A stretch of DNA of 8,488 bases from contig PSRH01000177.1 of the NCBI GenBank assembly GCA_003175915.1, forward strand, positions 1 through 8,488. The letters are read 5' to 3'. This DNA comes from Candidatus Melainabacteria bacterium (GTDB lineage: Bacteria; Cyanobacteriota; Vampirovibrionia; Obscuribacterales; Obscuribacteraceae). The notes below the pieces were generated by a model. That model worked only from the letters and a program-made list of their open reading frames with translations, had not been told where the DNA came from and did not search any database. Shown here piece by piece: positions 6,324 through 8,488 of this stretch. How positions within the stretch are numbered: position 1 is the first letter of the stretch; each line of letters opens with the position of its first letter. The position numbers were made by a program, and so were the translations under genes.

Positions 6324-6524
6324 CGCCTCAACCCTTCTTTGACCGAGCCAGTTCTGAGCGTGTCGTTAAATGAAAGCACATATAACCCACCGGCAGCAAA
6401 TCCGACGGCAGTTGCCAAGTGTGTGATGCGTTGCTCAGATGTGGCTTAGTCTTTCAGGCAGGACTTTTCTGCGTAAGCTAAACTGCCCCTAGCGACGCTT
6501 TGAATAGCTGTCTGAGGAAGATGA
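6324..6524. other. divergent intergenic region between the methyltransferase and rarA
   Basis: Promoters for both directions must lie here or further upstream, but I find no pair of hexamers with good spacing on either strand. A TTATAT hexamer read on the minus strand around 6380-6385 is a possible -10 without a matching -35. GGCAG (6457-6461) and CTGCC (6483-6487) form a weak inverted repeat in front of rarA. No coding or RNA gene is supported. Confidence 0.4.
6332..6338 (-). promoter_or_regulatory. ribosome binding site of the methyltransferase gene
   Basis: Read on the minus strand the bases are AGAAGGG, eight bases before the ATG at 6323. This fixes the start and excludes later in-frame Met codons as the main start. 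Confidence 0.6.
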
Positions 6525-7817
6525 ATGGAGAAAACGGTAAGGGCACCGCTTGCCGATCGCATGCGGCCAAAAACCATCGATGAGTTTGTCGGACAGGAAT
6601 CCCTCCTGTCCGAGGATGGTGTCATTCGCAGGATGCTGGCTGCCCAAGAACTGTATTCCTTTATATTGTGGGGACCGCCTGGTGTCGGGAAGACAACGCT
6701 TGCCAGACTGATTGCCAATCATTTGCGCTGTAAGTGGGTAGCGTTTTCTGCTGTCATTGCCGGAATCAAGGAGATTAAGGCGGTAATGTCCGACGCCGAA
6801 GCCTTTATGAAACTGGAAGGGGTAAGAACGATCCTCTTCGTTGATGAAATTCATCGGTTTAATAAAGCTCAGCAAGATGCCTTTCTCCCATACGTTGAGA
6901 ACGGCACGATTATTCTCACCGGTGCGACAACGGAGAATCCTTCCTTTGAATTGAACTCGGCGCTTCTATCGCGCCTCAAAGTTTTTGTCTTGAACGAACT
7001 AACTGGCGATGATCTGGTCACGATCATGCGTCGCGCTTTGAACGATAGTGAAAGAGGGCTGAAGGACTTAGGCATAACGGTCAGTGACGAGCAATTGAAG
7101 CTATTTGCCACCTATGCTTCCGGGGACGCTCGCACTGCTCTCAATAGCCTGGAATTGGCCAGCCTATTGGCTAAGCAGTCCGGGCTTTCTGAGCTTTCCG
7201 AAAAACTGATTACTGACGCGATTCAAAAGACCATCCTTAAATACGATAAGACGGGTGAGAACCACTACAATCTGATATCGGCGCTTCATAAGTCGATGCG
7301 CAATTCGGATGTCGATGCCAGTCTTTATTGGTTGGCCCGCATGCTTGAGGCGGGAGAGGATCCTTTATATGTAGCGCGCCGCGTCGTCCGGTTTGCTTCG
7401 GAGGATATTGGTCTTGCCGCCCCTCAGGCCCTGCCCCAGGCAGTGGCGGCCATGCAAGCCGTGGAGTTGATTGGCATGCCCGAAGGCAAGCTGGCATTGG
7501 CCCAGGCGGTTGTCTTTATGGCTTCGGCGCCTAAATCCAACGCCGTTTACGCAGCCTACGGTATGGCCGCTCAAGACGCTCTCAGTACGGTAGAGCACCC
7601 GGTGCCAGTTCATTTACGGAACGCTCCCACTAAACTGATGAAGGAATTGGGTTATGGTAAAGGTTACCAGTATGCCCACGACTTTGAAGAAGGCCGGGCC
7701 GGCAACATGCGTTGCCTTCCGGATGAATTATCCGGACGAAAATACTATCGCCCAAAGAACAGGGGCTTTGAGGGGAAATTAATGGCGGCGGAAGGCAGCA
7801 AAGCACTCCCGTCCTGA
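6525..7817 (+). CDS. rarA: replication-associated recombination protein A (RarA/MgsA), AAA+ ATPase
   Basis: RarA is a clamp-loader-like ATPase (relative of eukaryotic WRNIP1 and yeast Mgs1) that acts at stalled replication forks. The 430-residue product begins with the family's PLADRMRPKTIDEFVGQ segment (8-24). It carries Walker A GPPGVGKTT (50-58), Walker B ILFVDEIHRF (Asp107, Glu108), a sensor-1 region LTGATTENPSFELNSALLSR with a likely arginine finger at Arg150, and the ASGDARTALN sensor-2 segment near 200. The C-terminal tetramerisation part includes YVARRVVRFASEDIGLA and the closing HDFEEG, LPDEL and YYRP motifs. Length is normal (about 420-450) and all catalytic residues are present. 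ATG 6525 follows GAGG (6514-6517) at seven bases; another ATG at 6521 is out of frame. It converges on the coiled-coil gene with only five bases between the stops. Identification is secure. Confidence 0.97.
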   Translation: MEKTVRAPLADRMRPKTIDEFVGQESLLSEDGVIRRMLAAQELYSFILWGPPGVGKTTLARLIANHLRCKWVAFSAVIAGIKEIKAVMSDAEAFMKLEGVRTILFVDEIHRFNKAQQDAFLPYVENGTIILTGATTENPSFELNSALLSRLKVFVLNELTGDDLVTIMRRALNDSERGLKDLGITVSDEQLKLFATYASGDARTALNSLELASLLAKQSGLSELSEKLITDAIQKTILKYDKTGENHYNLISALHKSMRNSDVDASLYWLARMLEAGEDPLYVARRVVRFASEDIGLAAPQALPQAVAAMQAVELIGMPEGKLALAQAVVFMASAPKSNAVYAAYGMAAQDALSTVEHPVPVHLRNAPTKLMKELGYGKGYQYAHDFEEGRAGNMRCLPDELSGRKYYRPKNRGFEGKLMAAEGSKALPS

Positions 7818-7822
7818 GTCAA

Positions 7823-8449
7823 TTATTGGCAGAAGGGGTTTACTGCCCGAAAGCTCTTGGGGATGAAATAGTGCCACCAGCGCTTCGCCTGAAGTTCTTC
7901 CAGTTGAGCCCGAGTGTCTCTTAATATGGAACCCAGCCGAGCATTGTCAGCCTCGGTGGCAGTCAGTAGTTCTTCCAGGTAATCCCGTTCCACCTTCATT
8001 TTGGCCAGACCGTCCATGAGATAACGGCGTTCGGTTATCGCTGCATCTTTTTCGATTTGATTGTTACGCAGTTCCTTTAATTCATATTCCAGTGCCGCCA
8101 CCTGTTGCAAGGCATAGTACTGGCTGACCATCATCTGCTTAAGCGTCGAATTCTCTTCGATGACCTCTTGGATCTTGGCCAAAAGTGCAATTACCCGTCT
8201 TTGCAGGTAAGCGATCTCGGTAGTGGCGTCGGCCAGGACTTTTTGTTCCCGGGCCTTTTGTACTGTCTCGAGGACTTGCCGCTTGATTCTTTTTTCACGG
8301 GCCATTCTGACGCGGGTGTCTTCACCGTCCGCCACCACTTCTGATGCCCAGCGGAAAATATGATCGAGACCTTCCAGGTTCAGCGAGTCATCGTGTTTCT
8401 TTTCGAAGGAATCTGAATTTAGTAAGGTATTCGACTGATGGCTGCTCAC
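7823..8449 (-). CDS. coiled-coil protein of unknown function
   Basis: I do not recognise the family. With the GTG start the product has 208 residues. A polar N-terminal 30 residues precede a short amphipathic part (LEGLDHIFRWASEVV), then a nearly continuous charged helix from about residue 45 to 185, rich in Glu, Lys, Arg, Leu and Ala in heptad-like spacing. This suggests a dimeric or oligomeric coiled coil. The C-terminus breaks this pattern with an aromatic, basic tail (RWWHYFIPKSFR) that could dock to a membrane surface or partner. No membrane span, signal peptide or enzymatic motif is seen. The longest frame starts at a TTG at 8467, but its first codons are made of the SD itself (AAGGAGG). 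GTG 8449 with a six-base spacer is clearly the better start. The gene converges on rarA, and its upstream neighbour lies outside the window. Confidence 0.8.
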   Translation of the reverse strand: MSSHQSNTLLNSDSFEKKHDDSLNLEGLDHIFRWASEVVADGEDTRVRMAREKRIKRQVLETVQKAREQKVLADATTEIAYLQRRVIALLAKIQEVIEENSTLKQMMVSQYYALQQVAALEYELKELRNNQIEKDAAITERRYLMDGLAKMKVERDYLEELLTATEADNARLGSILRDTRAQLEELQAKRWWHYFIPKSFRAVNPFCQ

Positions 8450-8455
8450 AATTTT

Positions 8456-8462
8456 CCTCCTT
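8456..8462 (-). promoter_or_regulatory. strong ribosome binding site that decides the coiled-coil gene start
   Basis: On the minus strand this reads AAGGAGG, a perfect SD core, followed by AAAATT and GTG (8449-8447). It lies inside the longest reading frame that opens at TTG 8467, so that longer start is rejected. Confidence 0.85.
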
Positions 8463-8476
8463 AGCAATCACCGGAT

Positions 8477-8482
8477 ATGATA
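8477..8482 (-). promoter_or_regulatory. possible -10 element for the coiled-coil gene
   Basis: TATCAT on the minus strand lies about 28 bases before the GTG. The matching -35 would be beyond the window edge, so this is only a hint. Confidence 0.2.
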
Positions 8483-8488
8483 CTGGCA

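Noticed and set aside
7818..7850. GGCAG (7828-7832) and CTGCC (7843-7847) as a terminator between rarA and the coiled-coil gene
   Set aside because: The stem has only five pairs and a ten-base loop, and no T-run follows on either strand.

Overview
The window is ordinary bacterial chromosomal DNA of moderate GC. It carries seven credible protein genes, one of them only 33 codons long, plus a few short palindromic repeats. Three genes are recognisable DNA-maintenance factors: radA, uvrC and rarA. Shine-Dalgarno (SD) sites are purine-rich and all genes are uninterrupted. There is no sign of phage, plasmid, insertion sequence or CRISPR. Two things hint at a cyanobacterial-type lineage, possibly a non-photosynthetic sister group such as Obscuribacterales (Vampirovibrionia). 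The UvrC cysteine region reads FPMRQRKRPLFRDRPC, which I remember as a cyanobacterial-style variant, and there is a free-standing tandem MshEN-like repeat protein. This assignment is inference only.

Left half (1-4163), all on the + strand. radA starts at a GTG at 111 behind a good SD. A 79-base gap with a bulged stem-loop leads to uvrC at 1639. uvrC has an extra N-terminal tail of about 38 residues that contains a perfect 9-bp-arm palindrome. The stop of uvrC overlaps the start of a small P-loop protein (best start 3596). The stop of that gene abuts the SD of a single-membrane-span microprotein (4062-4163). The stretch uvrC, P-loop gene, microprotein therefore looks like one transcription unit.

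Middle (4164-6323). A 58-base imperfect palindrome, with further inverted repeats around it, separates the left unit from two convergent minus-strand genes. In transcription order these are a class I SAM-dependent methyltransferase (6323 to 5559) and, 60 bases later, a 404-residue protein made of four tandem units that resemble the MshEN (GspE/MshE N-terminal) fold.

Right half (6324-8488). A 201-base divergent gap leads to rarA on the + strand. rarA converges, with a 5-base gap, on a minus-strand coiled-coil protein of unknown function, whose start is best placed at the GTG at 8449.

recombination (RadA), nucleotide excision repair (UvrC) and stalled-fork handling (RarA) share the theme of genome repair. 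The accessory genes (P-loop protein, microprotein, MshEN-repeat protein, coiled-coil protein) are the parts without an obvious assigned role. I do not see convincing evidence for a new defence or mobile system. The most interesting items are the uvrC-linked P-loop/microprotein pair, the stand-alone MshEN-repeat protein, and the palindrome that has become part of the uvrC coding sequence.
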